NCBI GenBank assembly: GCA_016201575.1
Contig: JACQCN010000179.1
Coordinates: 1-5,114 of the forward strand
Direction of reading: 5' to 3'
DNA from: Candidatus Rokuibacteriota bacterium
GTDB taxonomy: Bacteria; Methylomirabilota; Methylomirabilia; Rokubacteriales; CSP1-6
DNA length: 5,114 nt
The position numbers and the translations under genes are program-made. Shown here one piece after another: positions 1 through 5,114 of this stretch; position 1 is the first letter of the stretch; each line of letters opens with the position of its first letter. The notes under the pieces are model-generated. The model was given only the letters and a program-made list of their open reading frames with translations. It was not told the origin of the DNA and searched no databases.

Positions 1-1776
1 CCCGGCGGGGCGCGCCGGGTGACGCCGACGCCCGAGTTCGGCGAGCCGGCGACGCTCACTTCCGCCGCGCCCCGCCCCGTCCTTCGGCTCGCCGGGACCG
101 GGCCGGTCGTGATCGCCCAGGTCGGGCCGCGCGACCTCGTCGGGCGCCGCGTGGTCGAGACGCAGGCCCTGGTCGGGGCCGGGACCAAGCAGGAGTCCGT
201 GCAGCCCCTCGCCGTCGAGGCCGCGGGGGACATCAGCGCGGTGGGGATCGACGAGCGTGGCGACAACCTCTTCGTCGGGACCTCGCGGGGCGAAGTGATC
301 CGCTACGAGGTGCGCGACCTCGAGACGCCCCGGCGCGCGGAGACGGTGACCGCGGCGGCGCCGGGCGCGGCGATCTCCGCGCTCGGCTTCCTGATCGGCG
401 GGCGGACGCTGGTGGTGGGCGACTCCAGCGGCGCCGTGTCCACCTGGCAGGTCGTTGCCCCGGACGCCGGCGGCGCTCCCCGTCTCGTGCGTATGCACCG
501 GTTCGAGGGACACGAGCGGGGCGTGATCGCCATCGCCGCGTCCCGGCGCGACAAGAGCTTCGTCACGACCGACGCCGGCGGCACGATCCGCCTCCACTAC
601 GGTACCTCGGGCCAGACGCTGCTCTCGCTCCACGCGCCGGCGGCGCTGCGTGCCGTCGCGATCGCGCCCAAAGCGGACGGCGTGATCGCGCTCGGCGGGG
701 ACGGCCGGATCGCGGACTGGACGGTCAGGAATCCCCATCCCGAGATCAGCCTCCGGACGCTCTTCGGCACGGTGTGGTACGAGGGGTATGCTCGGCCCGA
801 GTACGTGTGGCAGTCGACAGGCGGCACCGACGACTTCGAGGCGAAGCTCAGCCTGACCCCCCTGATCTTCGGCACGCTCAAGGGCACCGTGTACGCGCTG
901 CTATTCGCCGTCCCCCTCGCGCTGCTGGCCGCGCTCTACACGAGCGAGTTCATGCACCCGACGCTCAAGGGCTCCGTGAAGCCGGTGGTCGAGGTGATGG
1001 CGGCGCTGCCGAGCGTCGTCCTCGGCTTCCTGGCCGGGCTGTGGCTCGCGCCCCTCGTCGAGCGGATCGTCCCGGGCCTGGTCCTGCTGCCCCTCGTCGT
1101 CCCGCCACTCGTGCTCGCCGCCCTCCTGCTCTGGCGACGGGTGCCCTCGGCCCTTCGCGGGCGCGCGCGCTCGGGCACCGAGGTGCTCCTCGTCATTCCG
1201 GCGGTGGTCCTCGCCGCGGCCGCGGCCTTCGCCCTCGGCGGGCTCGTCGAGGCCCGGCTCCTCCACGGCGACTACCGGGGCTGGCTCCTCTCCGCCCTCG
1301 GGCTCACGTACGACCAGCGGAACTCGATCGTGGTGGGGATCGCCATGGGCTTCGCGGTCATCCCGATCATCTTCACGATCGCCGAGGACTCCTTCGCCAA
1401 CGTGCCACAGCACCTGCGGGCCGGCTCGCTCGCCCTCGGCGCCACGCGGTGGCAGACCGCGCTGAAGGTCGTCCTGCCCACGGCCAGCCCGGGGATCTTC
1501 TCGGCGGTGATGATCGGGTTCGGCCGCGCCATCGGCGAGACGATGATCGTGCTCATGGCGACCGGGAACACGCCGGTGATGGACTGGAGCATCTTCAACG
1601 GCTTCCGCGCCCTGTCGGCCAACATCGCGGTCGAGCTGCCCGAGGCGCCCGAGGGCGGCACCCTCTTCCGCGTGCTGTTCCTCGCCGCGTTCCTGCTCTT
1701 CTGCCTCACGTTCGTCGTGAACACGGCGGCGGAGGTGGTGCGGCTCCGGCTGCGCCGGAGGTATCGCGACCTGTGA
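1..1776 (+). CDS. pstC: Phosphate ABC transporter permease PstC, large WD40-like form, 5'-truncated by window edge
   Basis: Inner-membrane permease subunit of the high-affinity phosphate importer, pairing with PstA and driven by PstB. The frame is open to base 1. A GTG at 19 could start it (585 residues), but this would leave out the N-terminal membrane anchor expected in this form, so I treat it as partial. Numbering from base 19, residues ~60-240 are a soluble WD40/beta-propeller-like region with spaced blade-like stretches (ISAVGIDERGDNLFVGTSRG, GHERGVIAIAASR, GGTIRLHYGTSGQTLLSL). The permease domain starts near WYEGYARPEYVWQSTGGTDD (253-272). Hydrophobic segments lie near 286-306, 330-347, 354-372, 388-410, 436-456, 490-513 and 548-572. 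The ABC-coupling EAA-type loop is at 468-493 (SLALGATRWQTALKVVLP), followed by GRAIGETMIVLMATGNTPV, highly typical of PstC. The C-terminus is complete and its stop overlaps the pstA start. Identity is firm; the propeller's role is unknown to me. Confidence 0.93.
   Translation, partial: PGGARRVTPTPEFGEPATLTSAAPRPVLRLAGTGPVVIAQVGPRDLVGRRVVETQALVGAGTKQESVQPLAVEAAGDISAVGIDERGDNLFVGTSRGEVIRYEVRDLETPRRAETVTAAAPGAAISALGFLIGGRTLVVGDSSGAVSTWQVVAPDAGGAPRLVRMHRFEGHERGVIAIAASRRDKSFVTTDAGGTIRLHYGTSGQTLLSLHAPAALRAVAIAPKADGVIALGGDGRIADWTVRNPHPEISLRTLFGTVWYEGYARPEYVWQSTGGTDDFEAKLSLTPLIFGTLKGTVYALLFAVPLALLAALYTSEFMHPTLKGSVKPVVEVMAALPSVVLGFLAGLWLAPLVERIVPGLVLLPLVVPPLVLAALLLWRRVPSALRGRARSGTEVLLVIPAVVLAAAAAFALGGLVEARLLHGDYRGWLLSALGLTYDQRNSIVVGIAMGFAVIPIIFTIAEDSFANVPQHLRAGSLALGATRWQTALKVVLPTASPGIFSAVMIGFGRAIGETMIVLMATGNTPVMDWSIFNGFRALSANIAVELPEAPEGGTLFRVLFLAAFLLFCLTFVVNTAAEVVRLRLRRRYRDL
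1757..1761 (+). promoter_or_regulatory. Ribosome binding site for pstA
   Basis: GGAGG lies 11 bases before the GTG at 1773, inside the last codons of pstC. The spacing is slightly long, but with the GTGA overlap of start and stop codons it supports translationally coupled initiation of pstA at GTG 1773. Confidence 0.55.
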
Positions 1777-2294
1777 CGTCGCTGAGGCGGCTCTGGCGCA
1801 GCGGCGAGCCCTTCGTCTGGCTGACGGGGGCCGCGCTCGCCGTCGCGCTGATCATGGTCGCCGGCCTCGTGCTGCTGATCGTGGTCAACGGCGCCGGGTT
1901 CTTCTGGCCGAAGCGGATCGTGCGCGTCACGCTCGACGACGGCCAGCGGCTGACGGGCCAGGTCACCCAGCGGGAGGCGATTCCCGCCGCGCCGGGCCGG
2001 TACCGGATCAAGCTGCGGGTCGCCAACCGGGATCTCTACGGGGCCGACTTCGTGTGGGTCGACGAGGCCCGGATCGTCGGGCGGGAGTACCCGGCCGGCG
2101 CCGCGCTCATCGAGCGCGTGGAATGGGGCCCTTTGATCGGCACCGTGGTGATGGTGCTGATCATGAGCGTCGTGGTCAGGCGCGGCGGCTGCGCCGGGAG
2201 ATCCGGCGCGTGGAGAAGGGCGACATCGGCGCGATCAACTCCGCCCAGGAGCAGGTGCGGCTGCGGCTCAAGGGGCTCGAGCTGCGCGGGGTGA
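1773..2294 (+). CDS. pstA: PstA N-terminal part (frameshifted pstA, fragment 1 of 2)
   Basis: First part of the second phosphate permease subunit. The GTG start at 1773 overlaps the pstC stop (GTGA). The frame stays open for 173 residues. Residues 18-39 form the first membrane helix (WLTGAALAVALIMVAGLVLL). Residues ~47-120 are a soluble domain containing RVANRDLYGADFVWVDEARI and ERVEWGP, recognisable from the long PstA proteins of Pseudomonas type. From about residue 123 the protein reads GTVVMVLIMSVVV, a hydrophobic segment that belongs to a later membrane helix of PstA, not to this linker. After about 2178 the frame gives an arginine/serine-rich tail without homology and stops at 2294, while the real PstA sequence continues in another frame (2177-3334). 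The pieces relate by a -1 shift. As written the gene is broken; an assembly error could also explain it. The frame is open far upstream of 1773, but that part is only a shadow of pstC. Confidence 0.8.
   Translation: MTSLRRLWRSGEPFVWLTGAALAVALIMVAGLVLLIVVNGAGFFWPKRIVRVTLDDGQRLTGQVTQREAIPAAPGRYRIKLRVANRDLYGADFVWVDEARIVGREYPAGAALIERVEWGPLIGTVVMVLIMSVVVRRGGCAGRSGAWRRATSARSTPPRSRCGCGSRGSSCAG
2137..2178 (+). repeat. Misplaced 42-bp copy of a PstA transmembrane-coding segment (copy 1)
   Basis: Bases 2137-2178 match 2589-2630 at 41 of 42 positions; the only difference is G at 2148 versus A at 2600, and the last 30 bases are identical. Both copies encode GTV(V/M)MVLIMSVVV in the local PstA frame. The offset is 452 bases, not a multiple of three. 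In this copy the segment sits in a soluble linker where a membrane helix is not expected, and the frame break follows directly. It therefore appears to be the recipient, and the downstream copy the source. Confidence 0.93.
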
Positions 2295-3334
2295 AGTCCG
2301 GCGACGCCGTCGACCGGCTCCGGCGCGAGATGACGGCCCAGCAGGACCGGTACGCGCTCCACGAGGGGCGGGTGGCCGAGCTGCGGGCGCAGCAGCGGTC
2401 CAGCGTCGTGGTAGCGGCCGACGGCGGCAAGCAGAAGGAGCTGCCGCTGGCCCAGGTGGTGGACGCCTACCGCCCGAACGCCATGGGCCCGGTCGCGAAG
2501 AGCCTCGCCTACGCGGGCAACGTCTGGGAGTTCGTCGCCGACGACCCCCGCGAGTCGAACACCGAGGGCGGCGTGTTCCCGGCGATCTTCGGCACCGTGA
2601 TGATGGTGCTGATCATGAGCGTCGTGGTCACGCCCCTCGGCGTCCTCGCCGCCTTCTACCTGCGCGAGTACGCGAGGCAGGGGCCCTTCGTGAGCGCCGT
2701 CCGCATCGCCGTCAACAACCTCGCCGGCGTGCCTTCGATCGTGTTCGGGGTGTTCGGGGTCGCCTTCTTTATCTACGTCGTGGGCGGCACCCTCGACCGG
2801 CTCTTCTACCCGGGGGCGCTCCCGACCCCCACGTTCGGCACCGGGGGCATTCTCTGGGCGTCGCTGACGCTCGCCCTCCTGACCGTGCCGGTGGTCATCG
2901 TGGCCACGGAGGAGGGGCTGGCCGCGGTCCCGCGCGGCACGCGCGAGGCCTCGCTCGCGCTCGGGGCCACCAAGCTCGAGACCACGCTCCGCGTGGTGCT
3001 TCCCGCCGTCATGCCGTCGATCCTCACGGGGCTGATCCTGGCCATGGCCCGCGCCGCCGGCGAGGTCGCGCCGCTCATGATCACGGGCGTGGTCAAGCTC
3101 GCCCCCGCGCTCCCCATCGACTCGGCCTGGCCCTTCCTCCATCTCGACCGCAAGTTCATGCACCTCGGCTTCCACATCTACGACGTCGGGTTCCAGTCGC
3201 CCAACGTCGACGCCGCCCGCCCGATGGTGTTCGCCACGACGCTGCTGCTGCTGCTGATCGTCGTGCTCCTCAACCTCGCGGCGATGACGCTGCGCAACCG
3301 GCTGCGGCGGCGGTACGCCACGGGCGCGATCTAG
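2177..3334 (+). CDS. pstA: PstA permease core (frameshifted pstA, fragment 2 of 2)
   Basis: Main part of PstA, the channel partner of PstC. The start given is where PstA-like sequence begins, not a start codon; the frame itself is open from further upstream (an ATG at 2054 is out of register with the homologous sequence). Numbering from 2177, residues 1-75 are charged and coiled-coil-like (RREIRRVEKGDIGAINSAQE), ~90-132 lead into the membrane domain (AYRPNAMG, WEFVADDPRESNTEGGVFP), and hydrophobic helices lie near 135-162, 184-204, 223-244, 282-304 and 350-372. The EAA-type loop contacting PstB is at 257-276 (ASLALGATKLETTLRVVLP). ARAAGEVAPLM and the phosphate-permease signature LDRKFMHLGFHIYDVGFQSP (322-341) make the identity firm. 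The C-terminus is complete; the stop at 3332 overlaps the pstB ribosome binding site. The N-terminal anchor is in the other frame. If translated separately, GTG 2210, preceded by GGGAG at 2196-2200, is the best visible start, but this is speculative. Confidence 0.88.
   Translation, partial: QARRLRREIRRVEKGDIGAINSAQEQVRLRLKGLELRGVKSGDAVDRLRREMTAQQDRYALHEGRVAELRAQQRSSVVVAADGGKQKELPLAQVVDAYRPNAMGPVAKSLAYAGNVWEFVADDPRESNTEGGVFPAIFGTVMMVLIMSVVVTPLGVLAAFYLREYARQGPFVSAVRIAVNNLAGVPSIVFGVFGVAFFIYVVGGTLDRLFYPGALPTPTFGTGGILWASLTLALLTVPVVIVATEEGLAAVPRGTREASLALGATKLETTLRVVLPAVMPSILTGLILAMARAAGEVAPLMITGVVKLAPALPIDSAWPFLHLDRKFMHLGFHIYDVGFQSPNVDAARPMVFATTLLLLLIVVLLNLAAMTLRNRLRRRYATGAI
2589..2630 (+). repeat. 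42-bp segment duplicated upstream (copy 2, native position)
   Basis: This copy encodes part of the first helix of the PstA membrane domain, in the context GGVFPAIFGTVMMVLIMSVVV-TPLG, which is the conserved arrangement in the family as I know it. It is therefore the likely source of the 41/42 copy at 2137-2178. Confidence 0.9.
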
Positions 3335-3338
3335 GAGG
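3333..3338 (+). promoter_or_regulatory. Strong Shine-Dalgarno for pstB
   Basis: AGGAGG, overlapping the pstA TAG stop by two bases, with a 5-base spacer to ATG 3344. It fixes the pstB start at 3344 rather than the internal ATG at 3416, and indicates efficient translation of the ATPase subunit. Confidence 0.85.
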
Positions 3339-3343
3339 AAACC

Positions 3344-4162
3344 ATGGCCGTGGCCAACGTGCGGATCAGCGTGCCGAGCCGAGAGGCCGCCGGGCCGCCC
3401 ATCAGCGAAGCGCCGATGGTGGAGATCGAGCACCTCTCGCTCTGGTACGGCTCGAAGCTGGCGCTCAAGGACATCACGATGTCCGTGCCCAAGCACCGGG
3501 TGACGGCGTTCATCGGCCCCTCGGGCTGCGGCAAGACGACGCTCCTGCGCTGCCTGAACCGCATGAACGACCTGGTCGACGGCGTGCGGATCGCCGGGAC
3601 CATCCGGATCGGGGGGACCGACGTCTCCGACCCGGCGCTGGAGGTGACGGAGCTGCGCAAGCGGGTGGGCATGGTCTTCCAGAAGTCGAACCCGTTCCCG
3701 AAGTCGATCTTCGAGAACGTCGCCTACGGCCCGCGGATCCTCGGTGTCCGGAGCCGGTCGGACCTGGACGCGACCGTGGAGCGGAGCCTCCGTGCCGCCG
3801 CGCTCTGGGAGGAGGTCGCCGACCGGCTCGACGACAGCGCCCTCGGCCTGTCGGGCGGCCAGCAGCAGCGGCTCTGCATCGCGCGCGCCATCGCGGTGGA
3901 GCCGGACGTGCTGCTCATGGACGAGCCGTGCTCCGCGCTCGATCCGATCGCCACCGGCCGGATCGAGGAGCTGATGCTCGAGCTGAAGGCCAGCTACACG
4001 ATCGTCATCGTCACCCACAACATGCAGCAGGCGGCCCGCGTGTCCGACTACACGGGGTTCATGCTGCTCGGCGAGCTAGTGGAATTCGGGCTCACCCGGG
4101 AGCTGTTCACCAACCCCCGCGACCCGCGCACGGAGGCCTACATCACGGGCCGGTTCGGGTAA
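3344..4162 (+). CDS. pstB: Phosphate ABC transporter ATP-binding protein PstB
   Basis: Cytoplasmic ATPase that powers phosphate import through PstC/PstA. 272 residues, about 15-20 longer than many PstB because of an N-terminal stretch of 24 residues before [15 protein letters not shown] motifs are complete: Walker [10 protein letters not shown] (58-66), Q-loop Q113 in [12 protein letters not shown] (the KSNPFP string is typical of PstB), signature LSGGQQQR (169-176), Walker B LLMDEP (190-195), D-loop SALD (197-200) and switch histidine H225 in VTHNMQQA. The C-terminus EAYITGRFG is the usual PstB ending, so the gene is full length. The ATG at 3344 has a perfect AGGAGG 5 bases upstream; an internal ATG at 3416 would give a shorter, more usual N-terminus but lacks such a site. 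It is the only gene here that looks wholly undamaged within the window. The stop region at 4156-4162 is part of a repeat copied downstream. Confidence 0.97.
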   Translation: MAVANVRISVPSREAAGPPISEAPMVEIEHLSLWYGSKLALKDITMSVPKHRVTAFIGPSGCGKTTLLRCLNRMNDLVDGVRIAGTIRIGGTDVSDPALEVTELRKRVGMVFQKSNPFPKSIFENVAYGPRILGVRSRSDLDATVERSLRAAALWEEVADRLDDSALGLSGGQQQRLCIARAIAVEPDVLLMDEPCSALDPIATGRIEELMLELKASYTIVIVTHNMQQAARVSDYTGFMLLGELVEFGLTRELFTNPRDPRTEAYITGRFG

Positions 4163-4206
4163 CGGTTGTGCGAGCCGCGGGACGTCGCGGGACTGGGGTC
4201 CCCGCC
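4156..4206 (+). repeat. Direct repeat copy 1, spanning pstB stop and intergenic region
   Basis: 51 bases, aligning to 4220-4271 with one single-base gap and four substitutions (C/T, T/A, C/G, A/G). It starts inside the last glycine codon region of pstB (CGGGTAA) and ends in GGGGTCCCCGCC. It contains a small inverted repeat, GGGAC (4179-4183) with GTCCC (4198-4202). The copies are about 64 bases apart start to start. Confidence 0.88.
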
Positions 4207-4219
4207 GTCCGAGGCGAGC

Positions 4220-4271
4220 CGGGTTAATGGTAGTGCGAGCCGGGGGACGTCGCGGGGCTGGGGTCCCCGCC
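4220..4271 (+). repeat. Direct repeat copy 2, abutting the truncated phoU coding sequence
   Basis: 52 bases resembling 4156-4206, including a decayed version of the pstB stop region (CGGGTTAATGG). It holds an inverted repeat GGGGAC (4243-4248) / GTCCCC (4263-4268) with a 14-base loop. PhoU-like coding sequence begins immediately after it at 4273 (LQQTLLAMGG), so this copy occupies the place where the phoU start codon and first codons would be expected. It could be a dispersed GC-rich element rather than a one-off duplication. Confidence 0.85.
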
Positions 4272-4293
4272 TCTCCAGCAGACCCTGCTCGCG

Positions 4294-4950
4294 ATGGGCG
4301 GCCTGGTCGAGGACCAGATCCGCGGCGCCATGCGCGCGCTGGTCGAGAGGGACGACCGCCTGGCCCAGGCGGTCATCGACCGCGACCGCGAGGTCAACTC
4401 GCTCGACGTCGAGGTCGACGAGAAGAGCGTCGAGCTGCTGGCGCTCTACCAGCCGACCGCCGGCGACCTCCGGTTCCTCACCACCGCCATGAAGATCGTC
4501 ACCGACCTCGAGCGGATCGGCGACCAGGCGGTCAACATCGCCCAGCAGGCGCTCGAGCTGAACCCGGAGCCGCAGCTCAAGCCCTACATCGACCTGCCGC
4601 GGATGGCGGAGAAGGCGCAGCGCATGGTGAAGGAGAGCCTGGACGCCTTCGTCCACCGCGACACCGCGCTGGCCCGGCGGGTCTGCGCCGAGGACAGCGA
4701 GGTCGACTCCCTGAAGGAGCAGGTCTTCCGCGAGCTCCTGACCTACATGATGGCGGATCCCAAGACCATCCCCCGGGCGATCCGCCTGATCCTGATCTCC
4801 CGCTTCCTCGAGCGGGTGGCCGACCACGCGACGAACATCGCGGAGATGGTCGTGTACATGGTCGAGAGCAAGTTCGTGCGCCACGCGCTTCACTCGGAGG
4901 GGGGCTCCGCCCCCCTTCCGAACCTCCCCCCTGCAGACGGCGCCGGCTAA
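4294..4950 (+). CDS. phoU: Phosphate signalling regulator PhoU, N-terminally shortened
   Basis: Cytoplasmic regulator connecting the Pst transporter with the PhoR/PhoB two-component system; it represses the Pho regulon when phosphate is ample. From ATG 4294 it has 218 residues. It is all-helical with the two PhoU repeats: motif DLERIGDQAVNIA at 71-83 and FLERVADHATNIAE at 171-184, whose E/D-xxx-D residues bind metal in characterised PhoU proteins. Homology extends upstream of the ATG, in frame, to about 4273 (LQQTLLA), yet PhoU normally has a further 10 or so residues of the first helix before this. The frame is closed by TAG at 4231, and the intervening bases are repeat sequence. Only ATG 4294 or weak CTG codons (4258, 4285) could start it, none with a clear Shine-Dalgarno. 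The C-terminus after FVRHA carries an extra tail (201-218) encoded by GC palindromes. The family is certain; whether a functional protein is made is not. Confidence 0.9.
   Translation: MGGLVEDQIRGAMRALVERDDRLAQAVIDRDREVNSLDVEVDEKSVELLALYQPTAGDLRFLTTAMKIVTDLERIGDQAVNIAQQALELNPEPQLKPYIDLPRMAEKAQRMVKESLDAFVHRDTALARRVCAEDSEVDSLKEQVFRELLTYMMADPKTIPRAIRLILISRFLERVADHATNIAEMVVYMVESKFVRHALHSEGGSAPLPNLPPADGAG
4895..4920 (+). repeat. GC-rich palindrome inside the phoU 3' end
   Basis: CGGA plus GGGGGGC pairs with GCCCCCC plus TCCG, with one bulged T and a 3-base loop (TCC). It encodes part of the PhoU tail SEGGSAPLP. It looks like a dispersed palindromic element of the kind I associate with gene ends in some very GC-rich genomes; its copy number cannot be judged from one window. 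Confidence 0.7.
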
Positions 4951-4958
4951 GCCGGCGC
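4940..4958 (+). other. Perfect 8-bp stem hairpin around the phoU stop codon
   Basis: GCGCCGGC (4940-4947) pairs fully with GCCGGCGC (4951-4958), with the loop made of the TAA stop codon itself. It would be very stable in mRNA. No T-run follows (GCGAACAGTCC), so it is not a standard intrinsic terminator. It may act as an RNA 3' stabiliser or in Rho-dependent ending. Confidence 0.6.
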
Positions 4959-5114
4959 GCGAACAGTCCCTCCACATCCGCGCGGGGCTGCGTAAGCGAA
5001 ACGTTCCGGGATCGTCATCGGCCCGTAATGCATCGCTGCTAGCGTCGTCGGGGGCGGACGTTCGGCACGCGGGCGCTCCACCCGTACTTCTATCTCTCCG
5101 CGGCACTGATGAAC
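4951..5114. other. Region downstream of phoU, no supported gene
   Basis: 164 bases after the phoU stop. The composition is slightly richer in A/T around 4990-5045, as expected of a non-coding or promoter region. An ATG at 5109 could begin a following gene but has no visible Shine-Dalgarno and only two codons are present. In the same frame the stretch after TAG 5040 is open (ending ALHPYFYLSAALMN) but has no ATG/GTG/TTG before 5109. I make no gene call. Confidence 0.5.
5012..5029 (+). promoter_or_regulatory. Possible weak Pho box (PhoB site)
   Basis: TCGTCAT (5012-5018), a 4-base spacer, then CCGTAAT (5023-5029): two 7-mers with the 11-base period of a PhoB box, each matching 5 of 7 positions of the CTGTCAT consensus. 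It lies about 80 bases before a possible start at 5109. The match is weak and a chance hit is quite possible; the phosphate-operon context is the main reason for listing it. Confidence 0.22.

Noticed and set aside
774..1772. The upstream 333 codons of the + frame that later encodes the PstA N-terminus
   Set aside because: They overlap conserved pstC in another frame and give arginine/proline-rich nonsense; the real PstA starts at GTG 1773.
2165..2185. Programmed -1 ribosomal frameshifting to join the two pstA halves
   Set aside because: There is no X-XXY-YYZ slippery heptamer at the junction, and the copied 42-base block points to a rearrangement rather than a recoding site.
2036..4018. A 660-codon open frame on the minus strand across pstA and pstB
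   Set aside because: Its protein is repetitive H/R/D/E/G-rich sequence without domains, opposite genes of clear homology. Long antisense frames are expected at this GC content.
4156..4271. CRISPR or attachment-site interpretation of the pstB-phoU repeats
   Set aside because: Only two diverged copies with a 13-base spacer, no further units, and no integrase or cas gene in the window.
4940..4965. Intrinsic terminator after phoU
   Set aside because: The hairpin is strong but is followed by GAACAGTCC with no run of T.
4990..5010. Minus-strand ECF-type promoter (GGAAC in CGGAACGTTTCGC)
   Set aside because: No matching -10 element at the usual spacing, and no minus-strand gene for it to serve.
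4227..5042. A 271-codon + frame overlapping phoU
   Set aside because: Low-complexity R/P/G/A protein in a shadow frame of phoU, which has clear PhoU motifs.

Overview
The window is a stretch of very GC-rich bacterial chromosome (about 70% G+C by eye; codon third positions almost all G or C). It carries the phosphate-specific transport operon pstC-pstA-pstB-phoU, all on the + strand. The permeases are the enlarged type: PstC has a WD40-like soluble region before its membrane domain, and PstA has a long soluble, partly coiled-coil insert after its first membrane helix. I know this type best from Pseudomonas and other Proteobacteria. The GC level and short GC-rich palindromes at gene ends would also suit an uncultivated soil or sediment lineage such as Rokubacteria. 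The taxonomic guess is weak.

Layout: 1-1776 is pstC, open at the left edge, so its N-terminus (and probably pstS) lies outside. pstA begins in a 4-base GTGA overlap at 1773 and ends at 3334, but its reading frame is broken near 2178. pstB (3344-4162) follows after a strong Shine-Dalgarno and is intact. A 131-base gap holds two copies of a ~51-base direct repeat. phoU is readable from 4294 to 4950 but lacks the usual first residues and a visible ribosome binding site. The last 164 bases (4951-5114) hold a hairpin, a weak Pho-box-like pair of repeats and no supported gene.

How the genes work together: PstC and PstA form the inner-membrane channel, PstB is the ATPase that drives phosphate import, and PhoU links transporter state to the PhoR/PhoB sensor system. 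The unusual content is not a new system but damage. A 42-base copy of a pstA transmembrane-coding segment (2589-2630) sits at 2137-2178, in place of the expected soluble linker, and throws the rest of pstA out of frame. Similarly, a diverged copy of the pstB stop-codon region lies directly against the truncated phoU start. Both look like short local copy-and-replace events, either real mutations or assembly errors. I see no CRISPR array, tRNA, rRNA or insertion sequence, and no previously undescribed gene system.
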